64,000 bases of DNA. It comes from BP-133 sp040756995 (GTDB lineage: Bacteria > Actinomycetota > Acidimicrobiia > IMCC26256 > BP-133). The notes under the pieces are model-generated. The model ran no database searches, had not been told where the DNA came from, and was given only the letters and a program-made list of their open reading frames with translations. The position numbers and the translations under genes were made by a program. The first letter of the stretch is position 1; every line of letters starts with the position of its first letter. The DNA is taken from contig JBFLYK010000028.1 in NCBI GenBank assembly GCA_040756995.1, forward strand, positions 1 through 64,000. Direction: 5' to 3'. Shown here piece by piece: positions 33,824-42,726 of this stretch.

Positions 33824-34854
33824 ACCGACCCGCCGAGCCGCGGCGTGTGCTGGTCACCGGCGCGACGGGGTTTCTCGGCCGCAACGTGCTGGGCGCCCTG
33901 GCGGCCCGGCCCGGCGTCGAGCCGATCGCCGCCTGCCGGACGCCGGCCCGGCTCGATGCCCGATTCACCGGCGAGGTCCGGGCCGGCGACCTCCGCGACC
34001 CCGACTACCGGCGCACCGTGGTGAAGGACGTCGATGTCGTGTGCCACGCCGGGACCTGGTCTTCGCTGTGGGGGCACCAGGCGCAGGAGCGGTCGCACTT
34101 CTTCGACCCGGCGTGCGACCTCGTGGAGCAGGCGATCCGGGCCGGTGTCGCCCGCTTCCTGCTGGCCAGCACGGTGACGATCGCCGCGCCGAGCACCGAC
34201 GGCGCACCCGTCGACGACTTCTCCCCCACCCGGCCCACCGGCTTCTGGCCCCACCTCGACCGGCTCGTCGAAATCGACGCGTTCATGCGGGAGAACAGCC
34301 GCCGTGGCACGCAGATGGTCACGATGCGGCTCGGTCACTTCGTCGGTGCCGGGAACCAGGTCGGCATCGTGGCCGCCCTGGCGCCGCGCCTGCGCACCCG
34401 TCTCGTCCCCTGGATCGCCGGCGGTCGCAGCCGGCTCCCGTTGGTGGCCGACACCGATCTGGGCGAGGCGTTCGCCCTGGCGGCCGTGGCCGACGGCCTC
34501 GACGACTTCGAGTCCTTCAACATCTGCGGCCCGGACTTCCCCACCGCCCGGGAGGTGATCGGGTTCATCGCCGAGGAGACGGGATGCCCGCGCCCGTGGT
34601 ACAGCGTTCCCCGTTCCGCCGCCCACGCCTTCGGCTGGCTGATGGAGCGCCTGCACCCCGTCCTCCCGGGCAGTTCACCGTTCCTGACCCGCTCCCTGGT
34701 GCACCTGGCGGGCGACTGGTTCTGTCCCGGTGATCACGCGGCCAGGAAGCTCGGTTACGTACCCGGCAAGGACTGGCGTCCGGCGGTCCGGGAGGCACTG
34801 GCGGATCGGCAAGGGAAGGGATATCCATGGCCACGGCTCGCGCAGGACGGATGA
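33820..34854 (+). CDS. NAD-dependent epimerase/dehydratase-like SDR, atypical active site
   Basis: This 344-residue protein starts at a GTG overlapping the TetR stop (GTGA). The N-terminal VLVTGATGFLGRNVLGAL is an extended-SDR nucleotide loop, and the fold continues as in 3-beta-HSD/epimerase-like proteins. Where YxxxK is expected, the sequence reads GFWPHLDRLVEID, so the catalytic Tyr and Lys are missing. It may therefore be a binding or regulatory protein, or use other residues. No substrate can be proposed with confidence. Confidence 0.8.
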   Translation: MNRPAEPRRVLVTGATGFLGRNVLGALAARPGVEPIAACRTPARLDARFTGEVRAGDLRDPDYRRTVVKDVDVVCHAGTWSSLWGHQAQERSHFFDPACDLVEQAIRAGVARFLLASTVTIAAPSTDGAPVDDFSPTRPTGFWPHLDRLVEIDAFMRENSRRGTQMVTMRLGHFVGAGNQVGIVAALAPRLRTRLVPWIAGGRSRLPLVADTDLGEAFALAAVADGLDDFESFNICGPDFPTAREVIGFIAEETGCPRPWYSVPRSAAHAFGWLMERLHPVLPGSSPFLTRSLVHLAGDWFCPGDHAARKLGYVPGKDWRPAVREALADRQGKGYPWPRLAQDG

Positions 34855-35375
34855 TCGCGGTCGGTGAGGCGCTGGCCGGACGGGAGCTCCTGACCGTCTC
34901 CGGCGAAGTCGTCCCCATCCCGGATCGGGAGCGCCTCGTCCATCTCCAGTTCCGGCGCTTCGCCGGATGCCCGATCTGCAATCTGCACCTGCGGTCCGTC
35001 ATCGCCCGCCACGACGAGATCGCCGCGGCGGGCATCCGCGAGGTGGCCGTCTTCCACTCCTCGACGGAGGAGCTCCTCGCCCATCATCAGGCCGTGCCGT
35101 TCGCCATGGTGGCCGATCCTGACAAACGGCTGTACCGGGAGTTCGGCGTGGAAAGCTCGGCCCGGGCCCTCCTCGACCCGCGGGCGTGGTGGCCGGCGCT
35201 CCACGGCGTCGTCCGCAAGCGGCGACCGTGGCGTCTCGACCTCCACGGCGGCCCGCTGGGTCTCCCGGCCGACTTCCTCATCGACCCCGACGGCCGGGTC
35301 CTGGCCCGGAAGTACGGCACCCACGCCTACGACCAGTGGACGGTTGACGAACTGCTGGCGCTCGCCCGAGCCTGA
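34827..35375 (+). CDS. Peroxiredoxin-like (AhpC-TSA_2) protein
   Basis: This 182-residue thioredoxin-fold protein has a strong ribosome-binding site (AAGGGAAGGGA) about 5 bases before ATG 34827. The start lies 28 bases inside the SDR gene; an ATGA-coupled start at 34851 is also possible. The motif RRFAGCPICNLHLRSV carries the C-x2-C active site. LPADFLIDPDGRVLARKYG is typical of AhpC/TSA-like proteins. It probably reduces peroxides or acts as a thiol-disulfide reductase, which could suit a neighbourhood of oxygenases. Confidence 0.85.
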   Translation: MATARAGRMIAVGEALAGRELLTVSGEVVPIPDRERLVHLQFRRFAGCPICNLHLRSVIARHDEIAAAGIREVAVFHSSTEELLAHHQAVPFAMVADPDKRLYREFGVESSARALLDPRAWWPALHGVVRKRRPWRLDLHGGPLGLPADFLIDPDGRVLARKYGTHAYDQWTVDELLALARA

Positions 35376-35950
35376 GGGCGACGGGCCCGCCACAACCCGA
35401 CCAGACCGAGGACAGCGATCACGGCGGCGGCGCCGTAGGCGAGCGGGCCCGCCATTCCCGAGTCTGATCCCGCACCGGCGCGCGGGGGCCGACGTCGTCC
35501 GATCACGTCCAGAGCCTGGCCCGGTTGCAGGCTCACCGTGGAGGTGCGGGTGACCGGGATGGCGCGCTCTTCGCTGCCGGGGGCGTCGGTGACGCTGACG
35601 GTCACGGACCAGTCGCCGGGCGGAAGCGGACCCAGGTCGGCTTCGTAGCGGCCGTCGCCGTCGAGGTCGCTCAGGTGCACGGGCCCGAACGTCGCTTCCT
35701 GCGGGCCTGAGCCGGAGGCCTCGACGACGAAGCCCGGCGCGGGCTTCCCGGAGCCGCTGTCGTTGACGCCGGCCCGGATGTGCCAGTGCTGGCCCTGGGC
35801 TTCGAGGCGGACGGTCTCCAGATAGAGGCGCACCGGTCCGGCGTAGCCGTGGTGGGCGTGGGCCGGGCCCGCCAAGCACGAGATCGCCAGGGCCGCGGCG
35901 GTGGCGAGGACGGCGACGCGGCCATGGGACCGGCTTCGTGTGAGGTTCAT
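35327..35950 (-). CDS. Secreted/anchored YtkA-like protein
   Basis: The start is ATG 35950, in an ATGA overlap with the upstream stop and with GAGGA before it. The 207-residue protein has a signal peptide (SHGRVAVLATAAALAISCLAG, cleaved near AHA). A beta-sandwich region resembles YtkA/FixH-type domains (DLDGDGRYEADLGPLPPGDWSVTVSV). A C-terminal helix (GPLAYGAAAVIAVLGLVGLW) and basic tail follow. An HAHHGYAG start after cleavage offers possible metal-binding histidines. It ends the long minus-strand operon and its last 49 bases overlap the convergent peroxiredoxin gene. Confidence 0.7.
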   Translation of the reverse strand: MNLTRSRSHGRVAVLATAAALAISCLAGPAHAHHGYAGPVRLYLETVRLEAQGQHWHIRAGVNDSGSGKPAPGFVVEASGSGPQEATFGPVHLSDLDGDGRYEADLGPLPPGDWSVTVSVTDAPGSEERAIPVTRTSTVSLQPGQALDVIGRRRPPRAGAGSDSGMAGPLAYGAAAVIAVLGLVGLWRARRPQARASASSSSTVHWS

Positions 35951-37110
35951 AGAAGTCCTCGGGCTGACTCGATGAGCTCGTGGAGGTACTTGAGGAGCGT
36001 CACGCACACCGCCATCCCCACCCCGCCGCCGGCGATCACCGCCACCGCCGCCCGCAGGCGGACATTGCCTCCACCGGCCGGGACCGGTTCGGGAGCGGCC
36101 GTCACGAGCGGTGCGGCGGTGCGAACGTCGCAGGCGACACCGCCTCCGGTGGACCGACCGGCCGACACCTCATCCTCATTCCCCGCCATCGACGCCAGGG
36201 GCGGGGAGACGTCGTCGCGTGAGAGGAGGCGTCGCTGCGCCGCCCGGAGGAGGGGGATGGCGGCGCCCACCATCAGGAGGTAGAGAGCGATCTTGGTGGC
36301 CAGGGCGAGGAAGTAGGGCTTCCCGTAGGGCAGCTTGAACACGGCCTCGACGGCCGACGAGGAGAACGGTGCGTCGTAGGCCGTCGCGGTGAACGTGAGG
36401 TAGACGCCGCTTCCGGTGACGAGCCCGGTGGTGATCCACGTCGCCTTCACGATGGTGTCCAGTCGCCGCTCCAGCCGGTGGCGGCCGTGACTCGACAGGA
36501 ACCGCCGGGCCCCGGGCAGCGCCAGGGCGATGAGCAACGCCACGCAGGCGAACCAGGCGGCGGCCGCCACGGCGTGGCCGAAGAGCACGGCCACGTCGCC
36601 GACACTGGCCGAGATCTCGGCTCCCGGCACCTCGTCCGTCGTGATCTCGTCGGTCGCCAGGTCGAACGGGACGCTGCCTTGCGCCAGCGGCGCCGGCGAC
36701 ATCCGCGGGTCGGTGCGCTCTTCCAGGACCACGGCGACGAAGGTCCAGGCGCCGCCGTGGTCGACGATCACCGTGCAGTCGAAGACGCCCGGCGGCGTCC
36801 GGGCGTCGACGTCGTTGGTGTGACCGCAGGCGAAGGACGGCGTCTTCTCGCCCTGCTGGTTGGTGGCCTGGGCGAAGACGACATGGCGCTCGGGCGGCCC
36901 GCCGGTGACCCGGTCGCGAACCGTGACCCGGTAGGCCACGCTCAGGTTCGACAGGATCGACGTCCTCGGCCGGGTGTCCCGCTCGATCTGGAGATCGAAC
37001 CGGGGCGCGGTCTGCGCCTGCGCCGCCGAGCCGGCGCCGAGGAGGACGACCGACGCCAGGAGCCCGCCGCGGACCGGATGTCTCCCCTGTCGCGTCGCCG
37101 CGGTCCTCAT
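35947..37110 (-). CDS. Membrane protein with secreted N-terminal domain and CopD-like helices
   Basis: This 387-residue protein starts at ATG 37110 (ATGA overlap). It has a signal sequence and a ~165-residue extracytoplasmic beta-rich domain with a Cys pair (FACGHTND, VFDCTVIVD). Four membrane helices follow at about 190-215, 240-262, 285-310 and 355-378. HAVAAAAWFACVALLI and PYFLALATKIALYLL have the feel of the CopD copper-import family, but metal ligands cannot be assigned. An unknown protein, coupled to a YtkA-like gene. Confidence 0.65.
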   Translation of the reverse strand: MRTAATRQGRHPVRGGLLASVVLLGAGSAAQAQTAPRFDLQIERDTRPRTSILSNLSVAYRVTVRDRVTGGPPERHVVFAQATNQQGEKTPSFACGHTNDVDARTPPGVFDCTVIVDHGGAWTFVAVVLEERTDPRMSPAPLAQGSVPFDLATDEITTDEVPGAEISASVGDVAVLFGHAVAAAAWFACVALLIALALPGARRFLSSHGRHRLERRLDTIVKATWITTGLVTGSGVYLTFTATAYDAPFSSSAVEAVFKLPYGKPYFLALATKIALYLLMVGAAIPLLRAAQRRLLSRDDVSPPLASMAGNEDEVSAGRSTGGGVACDVRTAAPLVTAAPEPVPAGGGNVRLRAAVAVIAGGGVGMAVCVTLLKYLHELIESARGLL

Positions 37111-38045
37111 TCGACCAGCGTGGTCTTGGCGTCCCACTTCCCGTAATAGGAACTGACCTTCACCCGGGCCTCGGTGAACTTCTTCTGGAACCACTCCTGG
37201 AACAGGGCCCGCCGTTCCTGCTCGGCCAGGAACTCGGTCAGTTCGGGACGGAGGTCGTCGAGGGTGAGCCGGGGCACGGTCTGGCGCCGCTCGAGGCGGA
37301 CCACGACCCATCCGGCCGCGGGAATCGGATCACTGACGCCACCGGGCGGAAGCTGCCCCAGCGAGTCGAGGACCGCGGCCGGCAACGGCGCCACGACCGG
37401 ATTGACGTCAACGGTCGCCACGTCGTCGGCCCCCAGCGCCCGGGCGGCATCGCCGAAGGCCGCTCCCTCCTGCACGCGCTGGCGGACCTGCTTGGCCGGC
37501 TCTTCGGCGCTGAAGCGGGCCACCTGGGCGGTGGCCTTCCAGTTGCGGGCCAGGAGCGGACCGCGGCGTTCGTACTCCGCCGCCACGGCGCTGTCGGAGA
37601 TCGAGACATCGGGGTAGAGCTTCCTGGCCATCTCCCGGCTCAACCGGCCGGCCCGCAGCTCGCGGGCGAAGTCCTCCCGGCGCTGGCCGATCTTCGTGTA
37701 GCCGTCGGGCTGAATGAGGTCGGCGGCGGCGCCGTAGTACGACTCCGGCTCGCTGGCGACGCCCATCGTGGCGGCCAGGTGTTCCAGGAACGTGAGCTTG
37801 ATCTGGTACTCGAGCACCCACTTGGCCACGTCGTCGCGGGGGATGTCCTCACCCATCGGCTGCGTCTGCTGTCGCCGGAGATAGGCGTCGATGATCGCCT
37901 CGGTTTCGGAGGAGGCGACGTTGATGCCCTCCACCACGGCGGCGACCTCCGGCCGGTCCCCGCCCTGTGAGCAGCCCGCGCCGAGCAGCGTGGCCGCGAT
38001 GACGACCGTCACGACGGCGCGGCGGACATGGCGGGGGCGGTTCAA
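37107..38045 (-). CDS. Lipoprotein peptidyl-prolyl isomerase (SurA/PpiC-like)
   Basis: The start is a TTG at 38045 (TTGA overlap with the DUF4340 gene), with AGGAG 9 bases upstream. It gives a proper signal peptide, RHVRRAVVTVVIAATLLGAGC, with a lipobox ending LLGAGC. The 312-residue product has a helical SurA-like N-domain and a parvulin domain (WKATAQVARFSAEEPAKQ, then VRQRVQEGAAFGDAARALG, GGVSDPIPAAGWVVVRLERRQ). It would fold exported proteins outside the membrane, plausibly those of this same operon. Confidence 0.85.
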   Translation of the reverse strand: MNRPRHVRRAVVTVVIAATLLGAGCSQGGDRPEVAAVVEGINVASSETEAIIDAYLRRQQTQPMGEDIPRDDVAKWVLEYQIKLTFLEHLAATMGVASEPESYYGAAADLIQPDGYTKIGQRREDFARELRAGRLSREMARKLYPDVSISDSAVAAEYERRGPLLARNWKATAQVARFSAEEPAKQVRQRVQEGAAFGDAARALGADDVATVDVNPVVAPLPAAVLDSLGQLPPGGVSDPIPAAGWVVVRLERRQTVPRLTLDDLRPELTEFLAEQERRALFQEWFQKKFTEARVKVSSYYGKWDAKTTLVE

Positions 38046-38695
38046 TGTTGCGGCGCTCCTTCCGGGGCCGCGCCGGCGTCGAGCGCCTGCCGGAGCCACC
38101 AGCTGGTCGGGTCGTGTTTCGGGGTGGCCTCCCGCAGCTTCCCGGGAAGGTCGTTGGGCGCGTCGACGCGCCGGCCGGCGACGAGCGAGCGGAGATCGTC
38201 CATCATCCGGCGGGGGATGAGGTAGAGCCGCCCGCCGTCGGCGCGGCGGCGGGCGTAGACCCCGCCGTTGGTGAACGTCGCCGCGCCGAGGACGATCTCG
38301 TGGGCCTGCCCGCGGGCGTCCTCCACCCGGAACGTGATCTCCGGGTTCGTGAGCCCGTACTCCGGGGCCGAGGTGTCGGCGGCCAGCGAGCGGTAGGCCT
38401 GCAGCGGGAAGAGCCGCTCCTCGACCGCGGGCATCAGGCCTTCCAGCTCCGGCGAGGCGCCGGCCCCGCCGCTCCACGATCCGGCCTTGGAACGGGTGAG
38501 CTCGACGTGCCGGTCGCCCGACGCGACGGCGATCCGGCGGACCTCCGACGCCGACAGCGGGAGCACCGTGGCCGGGGGCTCCCCCTTCCGCTCCCCGGTC
38601 AGCGACCGGCTCACGGCGGCGGCACCGACGATGGCCAGCGTCACGCACACCGACGAGGCGGCGACCCGCAGGGCCGGATGACCGAGCAGCTTCAT
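38042..38695 (-). CDS. DUF4340-type protein
   Basis: This 217-residue protein starts at ATG 38695 (ATGA overlap). It has an N-terminal membrane helix (VAASSVCVTLAIVGAAAV) and a repeated-strand extracytoplasmic domain: RRIAVASGDRHVELTRSKAGSW, YGLTNPEITFRVED and HEIVLGAATFTNGGVYARR, a typical DUF4340 pattern. DUF4340 genes commonly accompany Gld-type ABC export modules, as here. Role unknown. Confidence 0.8.
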   Translation of the reverse strand: MKLLGHPALRVAASSVCVTLAIVGAAAVSRSLTGERKGEPPATVLPLSASEVRRIAVASGDRHVELTRSKAGSWSGGAGASPELEGLMPAVEERLFPLQAYRSLAADTSAPEYGLTNPEITFRVEDARGQAHEIVLGAATFTNGGVYARRRADGGRLYLIPRRMMDDLRSLVAGRRVDAPNDLPGKLREATPKHDPTSWWLRQALDAGAAPEGAPQH

Positions 38696-40740
38696 CCTCG
38701 CCGCAATCTCAGGACGGCCCACGGCAGCGGCAGGAGCACCGCCAGGGCGGGGAACACGATGCCCTGCCGGACGAGGCGCTCCTTCTGCGCCTCCGTGAGG
38801 ATCACCTTGGTGAAACCGTTGACCGGCCGGCCGGCGGCCAGGACGTCGTCCTCCTGGGCCACCCACTGAATCATGGCGGTGGCGAAGTCGCGGTTGCCGA
38901 ACATGTCGAACAGTCCGTTGGTCAGCACTTCGGCCGTGCCCACGACGCCGATGCGGGTCCGGGCGATGGACGGGCTGTCCTTCCCACCGTCGATGCGGCT
39001 CCAGTCCACCAGCGCCGCCAGCGGGAACGGCCCCTCCCGGCGGCTGTCGCCTTCACCGATCCAGCTCTTCGGACTGGACCGGACCAATTCGACGAAGGCC
39101 TGGCGCTCCCGGGCCGCCTCGTCGCCTTGGACGGGCCGCGTGTTCGTCAGCACCAGGGGAATTCCCTGCTCGTGCAGCCGGGCCACCGGAGGGCTGGCTC
39201 CGGTGCCGTAGTCGAGCGTGACGATCGACGCCGGGTCGGCGGCCAGGGCGCTGGCGTCAGCCACGAGGCCGCTTCCGATGCTCACTCCCCACGGTTCGAG
39301 AACGGTGTTCAGCTGCTGGCGGGGTACCTCGGCCGTGCCGTCGGCCAGGACGAGCAACCGGCCGTTGGTCTCGGCGTAGCCCCGCAACAGCTGCAGCTCT
39401 TCGGGGAGGAACGGCGTCCGGGCGCCGGCCACGATCACCACCGCGCAGCGGGCCAGCCGGCCCGGCGCGCCGGGGGCGGCCAGGCCGATCCGGTGCGGCT
39501 CGTAGGCCATGGTCCGCAACGCGCCGGAGAGCTTCGAGGCGCCGACGCGGCTCTCGTCGGAGAAGTCCCGCTCGCCGTGGCCGGCGGTGAAACAGGCCAT
39601 CGGCCTGGTGGCCCGCGACAGGCGCAGCAGCGCGCTGGTCAACGCGCCCTGGGTCGACTGCGTGAGCACCTCACGGCGATCTCCCACTTCGACCAGGGCT
39701 TCGCCGTGACCGCCGATGCCGGCCTGGCGGGCCCGGCCGGGCTGCAGGTCGGGATCGATGACCTCGAGGTCGAGGCGGAGACCGGCCGCCCGGTACTGCT
39801 TCACCAGCGCCCGGAAACTGGCCGCGTCGTTGCTGATGGGAGCGGCGAAGCCGGTGATGCGGACCGGCTCGTCGAGCTTCGACAGCCGCCGGATCACGTC
39901 CCGGGTGACCTGGGTGACGCTCAGCCGGCTCTCCGGGGTCAGGTCCACCTGCCCTTCGAAGTCGCCGGCCAGCGCCACACCGCCGCCCCACAGCACCAGC
40001 ACGCCCCCGACCGCCGCGCCCCGGCGGAGCAGCGCTCCGATCTTCTGCCCGGGACGGTCCCGCTCCAGCGCCGCCACCGTCAGACCGAGACCGACGAGCG
40101 TGGCCACCACGAAGTAGGCGACGTCGTCCCAGTAGATGACCCCCCGGGGGAAGGACGTGGAGTGCTGCGTCGGCCCGAGCGACGCCAGCGTGTCGCCGAT
40201 CCAGCCGGGGGCGTAGTCCAGCACCCGCAGGAACAGCAGGAGCCCGAAGCCGAGGAAGGCGGCCGCCGCCGGGGAGGAGGCCCGGGCCGAGACCATCAGC
40301 GCCAACGCCGAGAAGGCCATGGCCATGAGCAGCAGCCCGATGTATCCCCCCGCCGTCCGGCCCAGCTGGATGTCCGCCACGCGGCCCACCAGGTGGTAGT
40401 AGAGCCACACGATGCTGGACAGCACCCACAGGAAGAGGGTGTTGCCGGCGAACTTGCCGAGAACGAGGCTGGTGCGCGACAGGCGCCAGGCCAGCGTGAT
40501 GTTGAGGGCGCCGGTGCGGCGCTCCTCGGCGAAGGACCGCATGGCCACAACCGGCACCAGTACGAGCAGCGTGCTGGCGACGTTGGAGTAGTAGTGCTCC
40601 AGGTCGGGGATCTCGGTGGAGATCAGGATGTTGACGAAGAAGATCCCGGAGAGGACGAAGTAGGCGGCGGCGATGGCGTAGGTCTGCGGCGACCAGGTCA
40701 GGGCCCGCAGCTCGCGGCGGAAGACATGGAGCGTGCTCAT
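38692..40740 (-). CDS. Fused ABC-2 permease and GldG-like extracytoplasmic protein
   Basis: This 682-residue protein starts at ATG 40740. Residues ~1-245 are an ABC-2/GldF-type permease with six helices (SFAEERRTGALNITLAWRLS in the first loop). From ~270 to 650 it carries a GldG/ABC_transp_aux domain (LTPESRLSVTQVTRDVIRRL, FTAGHGERDFSD, LLVLADG...), with a final helix (FPALAVLLPLPWAVL). GldF and GldG are separate in Bacteroidetes gliding loci but such fusions are known elsewhere. With the ATPase upstream and DUF4340 downstream it forms an export or assembly complex of unknown cargo. Confidence 0.85.
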   Translation of the reverse strand: MSTLHVFRRELRALTWSPQTYAIAAAYFVLSGIFFVNILISTEIPDLEHYYSNVASTLLVLVPVVAMRSFAEERRTGALNITLAWRLSRTSLVLGKFAGNTLFLWVLSSIVWLYYHLVGRVADIQLGRTAGGYIGLLLMAMAFSALALMVSARASSPAAAAFLGFGLLLFLRVLDYAPGWIGDTLASLGPTQHSTSFPRGVIYWDDVAYFVVATLVGLGLTVAALERDRPGQKIGALLRRGAAVGGVLVLWGGGVALAGDFEGQVDLTPESRLSVTQVTRDVIRRLSKLDEPVRITGFAAPISNDAASFRALVKQYRAAGLRLDLEVIDPDLQPGRARQAGIGGHGEALVEVGDRREVLTQSTQGALTSALLRLSRATRPMACFTAGHGERDFSDESRVGASKLSGALRTMAYEPHRIGLAAPGAPGRLARCAVVIVAGARTPFLPEELQLLRGYAETNGRLLVLADGTAEVPRQQLNTVLEPWGVSIGSGLVADASALAADPASIVTLDYGTGASPPVARLHEQGIPLVLTNTRPVQGDEAARERQAFVELVRSSPKSWIGEGDSRREGPFPLAALVDWSRIDGGKDSPSIARTRIGVVGTAEVLTNGLFDMFGNRDFATAMIQWVAQEDDVLAAGRPVNGFTKVILTEAQKERLVRQGIVFPALAVLLPLPWAVLRLRRG

Positions 40741-41669
40741 CGGCCCACCGCCCGGCGGAAGGCCTCCTCGAGGGCGTCCCCGGCCGGTTCGACGCCGGTC
40801 ACCAGCCATCCGTTGGCGCTCAGGTGGGCCACGAACCGGCCGACCGCCTGACGGTTCTCGGCCTGCACCAGCAGTTCGTGGTCTTCGGCGCCCGACACCC
40901 GCACCCGGAATCGGGTTGACGGGGCGTCCGCCATCCCGGCGGTCGAGCCGTCGTAGACGAGCTGACCCTGACTGAGGACCAGAACGCGGGAACACAGCTT
41001 GCGCGTCTCATCCAGGCTGTGGGTGGAGACGAGCACCACCCGTTCCTCGCCGTAGCGCTGCAGGACGGACCGGATCTCGATCACGTGCAGCGGATCGAGC
41101 CCGGCCGAGGGCTCGTCGAGGATGAGGACGGGCGGGTCGCCGAGCAGCGCCTGGGCCAGCCCGACCCGCTGGCGGTACCCCTTCGAGAGGTTGTTGATGA
41201 TCCGGGAGCGGACGCCGACGAGCCCGGCCCGCTCCAGTGCGGCCTCCACCGCCGCCCGGCGCTCGGAACGGCGAATGCCCTTCCCCTCGGCGGCGAAGCG
41301 GAGGTAGTGGTCCACCCGCATCTCGGGCGGGAACGACACCCGCTCGGGCATGAATCCGACCCGACCCCGGGCGTCGCGGGCCCGCCACGCCGGATCGACG
41401 CCGGCGATGCGGACGTCTCCCTCGTCCCAACCGCACAGCCCCGCCAGGCAGCGGACGAGCGTCGACTTCCCCGCTCCGTTGGGACCGAGGAGACCGGTGA
41501 CCCCGGGCGCGAGCTCGAAACTGATGTCCTGGACCGCCCGGCGGGCGCCGTACGACTTCGTCAGGTGCGAGACCGAAACCAGTGCCGGAGCGGGAGGAGC
41601 CGGAGGCGGCAGCACCGCCTCAGGCTCGGTCTCCTCCCCTTGCCGGGTGTCGATCACGGTCTGCGTCAT
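40737..41669 (-). CDS. ABC transporter ATPase (GldA/NosF-like)
   Basis: This 310-residue protein has Walker A GPNGAGKST, signature LSKGYRQRVGLAQALLG, Walker B LILDEPSAGLDP and H-loop STHSLDET, all intact. LSKGYRQR is typical of ABC-2 export ATPases (GldA, NosF). A C-terminal ~70-residue extension resembles DUF4162. It lies 6 bases after the secreted-protein gene and overlaps the permease fusion by 4 bases. It powers the GldFG-like partner. Confidence 0.92.
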   Translation of the reverse strand: MTQTVIDTRQGEETEPEAVLPPPAPPAPALVSVSHLTKSYGARRAVQDISFELAPGVTGLLGPNGAGKSTLVRCLAGLCGWDEGDVRIAGVDPAWRARDARGRVGFMPERVSFPPEMRVDHYLRFAAEGKGIRRSERRAAVEAALERAGLVGVRSRIINNLSKGYRQRVGLAQALLGDPPVLILDEPSAGLDPLHVIEIRSVLQRYGEERVVLVSTHSLDETRKLCSRVLVLSQGQLVYDGSTAGMADAPSTRFRVRVSGAEDHELLVQAENRQAVGRFVAHLSANGWLVTGVEPAGDALEEAFRRAVGR

Positions 41670-41675
41670 CGGATC

Positions 41676-42707
41676 TCAGTAGAAACCGAAGGTCGGGTCG
41701 TCCATGTAGCCGTAGCCCTCGGTCGGCGCCGGCGTCCCCACGACCTCGTACCGGCCGGCGGCCCGGCTCACCCCGAGGCGGAATCCGAAGCCCTCACCGA
41801 TCTGGTTCTGGCGGGCGGCGAAGCCGAAGAGCCCGTCGAGGGCCGAGATCTCGACCACGTACCGGCTGCTCTTCGAGTAGCCGATCCGGGGTTCGAGGAT
41901 GCGCAGCCCGTACTTCCCGAGGGTCTTGAAGGAAGCCTGGCCGCCTTTCACCTGCCCGTTGAACTGCTGCGGCAGATCCTTGCCGACCACACCCTGACCG
42001 GCGAGCGCGATTCCGGTGGCGCCGGCGCCGCTGTTGCTCTGCCCGTCGGTGATGTTGCTGAGTTCGATGCGGTAGGAGATCGTCGGCTCGGCCGACGGCT
42101 TGAACTCCACCTTGAGCCAGGACACGACGGTGCCGATCGACAGCTTCCCGACCTTCAGGCCGTGGACCTTGTTGGTGGTCTCGGTCACGACGACGTCGTC
42201 GACGACCTTGTTCGTGCTGTCGCTGGACGAGCCTTCGAAGCTGAAGTTCTCGCTCAGGTACCGGCCCCACGTGGCGCTGGCCGTCCCCGACGTGGGCGAC
42301 GAGCACTCGGACTTGGCCGTCGGCCCGTTGGGGAACGTCGCCTTCTCCGCCTTGGGGGCGAAGCGCGTCTCCGGGTTGGCGGAGTGCGCCGTGGTGGGGT
42401 TCCCGTACTGACGATCGGACAGCTCGTAGGCGAGCATGTCGACGGTCACCCCGCCGCCGCCGGTGTCGACGAGCGTGCCGAGCGCCTCGCAGCGGGTCGG
42501 GAGCGCGCCCTCCAGCTGCGACCAGGTCCCCGGTGATCCCGCCGTGAGCTCCTCGGGGATCTGGGCGTAGGGCTCAAAGGGATGACCCCACACGTCGACC
42601 TTCCAGACGGTGTCCTCGTCGGCGGCTCCGGCCGGGGCGACGAGCATCGTCGCGGCCAGCGCCGCGGCGAGGGCGCTCGCGACCCGAATTCCAGCTCTGC
42701 CCCTCAT
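41676..42707 (-). CDS. Secreted protein trailing ABC cassette 2
   Basis: This 343-residue protein has a signal peptide (GIRVASALAAALAATMLVAP, cleaved near AGAA). A mature beta-rich domain contains two cysteines (LPTRCEALG, KSECSSP) and a STNKVVDDVVVTETTNKVHG stretch. No C-terminal anchor is visible, unlike the protein at 4916-6280, but position and style match: both directly follow a livK-livH-livMG-livF set. I infer the two are related partners of the transporters. No enzyme motif. Confidence 0.75.
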   Translation of the reverse strand: MRGRAGIRVASALAAALAATMLVAPAGAADEDTVWKVDVWGHPFEPYAQIPEELTAGSPGTWSQLEGALPTRCEALGTLVDTGGGGVTVDMLAYELSDRQYGNPTTAHSANPETRFAPKAEKATFPNGPTAKSECSSPTSGTASATWGRYLSENFSFEGSSSDSTNKVVDDVVVTETTNKVHGLKVGKLSIGTVVSWLKVEFKPSAEPTISYRIELSNITDGQSNSGAGATGIALAGQGVVGKDLPQQFNGQVKGGQASFKTLGKYGLRILEPRIGYSKSSRYVVEISALDGLFGFAARQNQIGEGFGFRLGVSRAAGRYEVVGTPAPTEGYGYMDDPTFGFY

Positions 42708-42726
42708 GGTTTCCCCCTCCTTTGTG

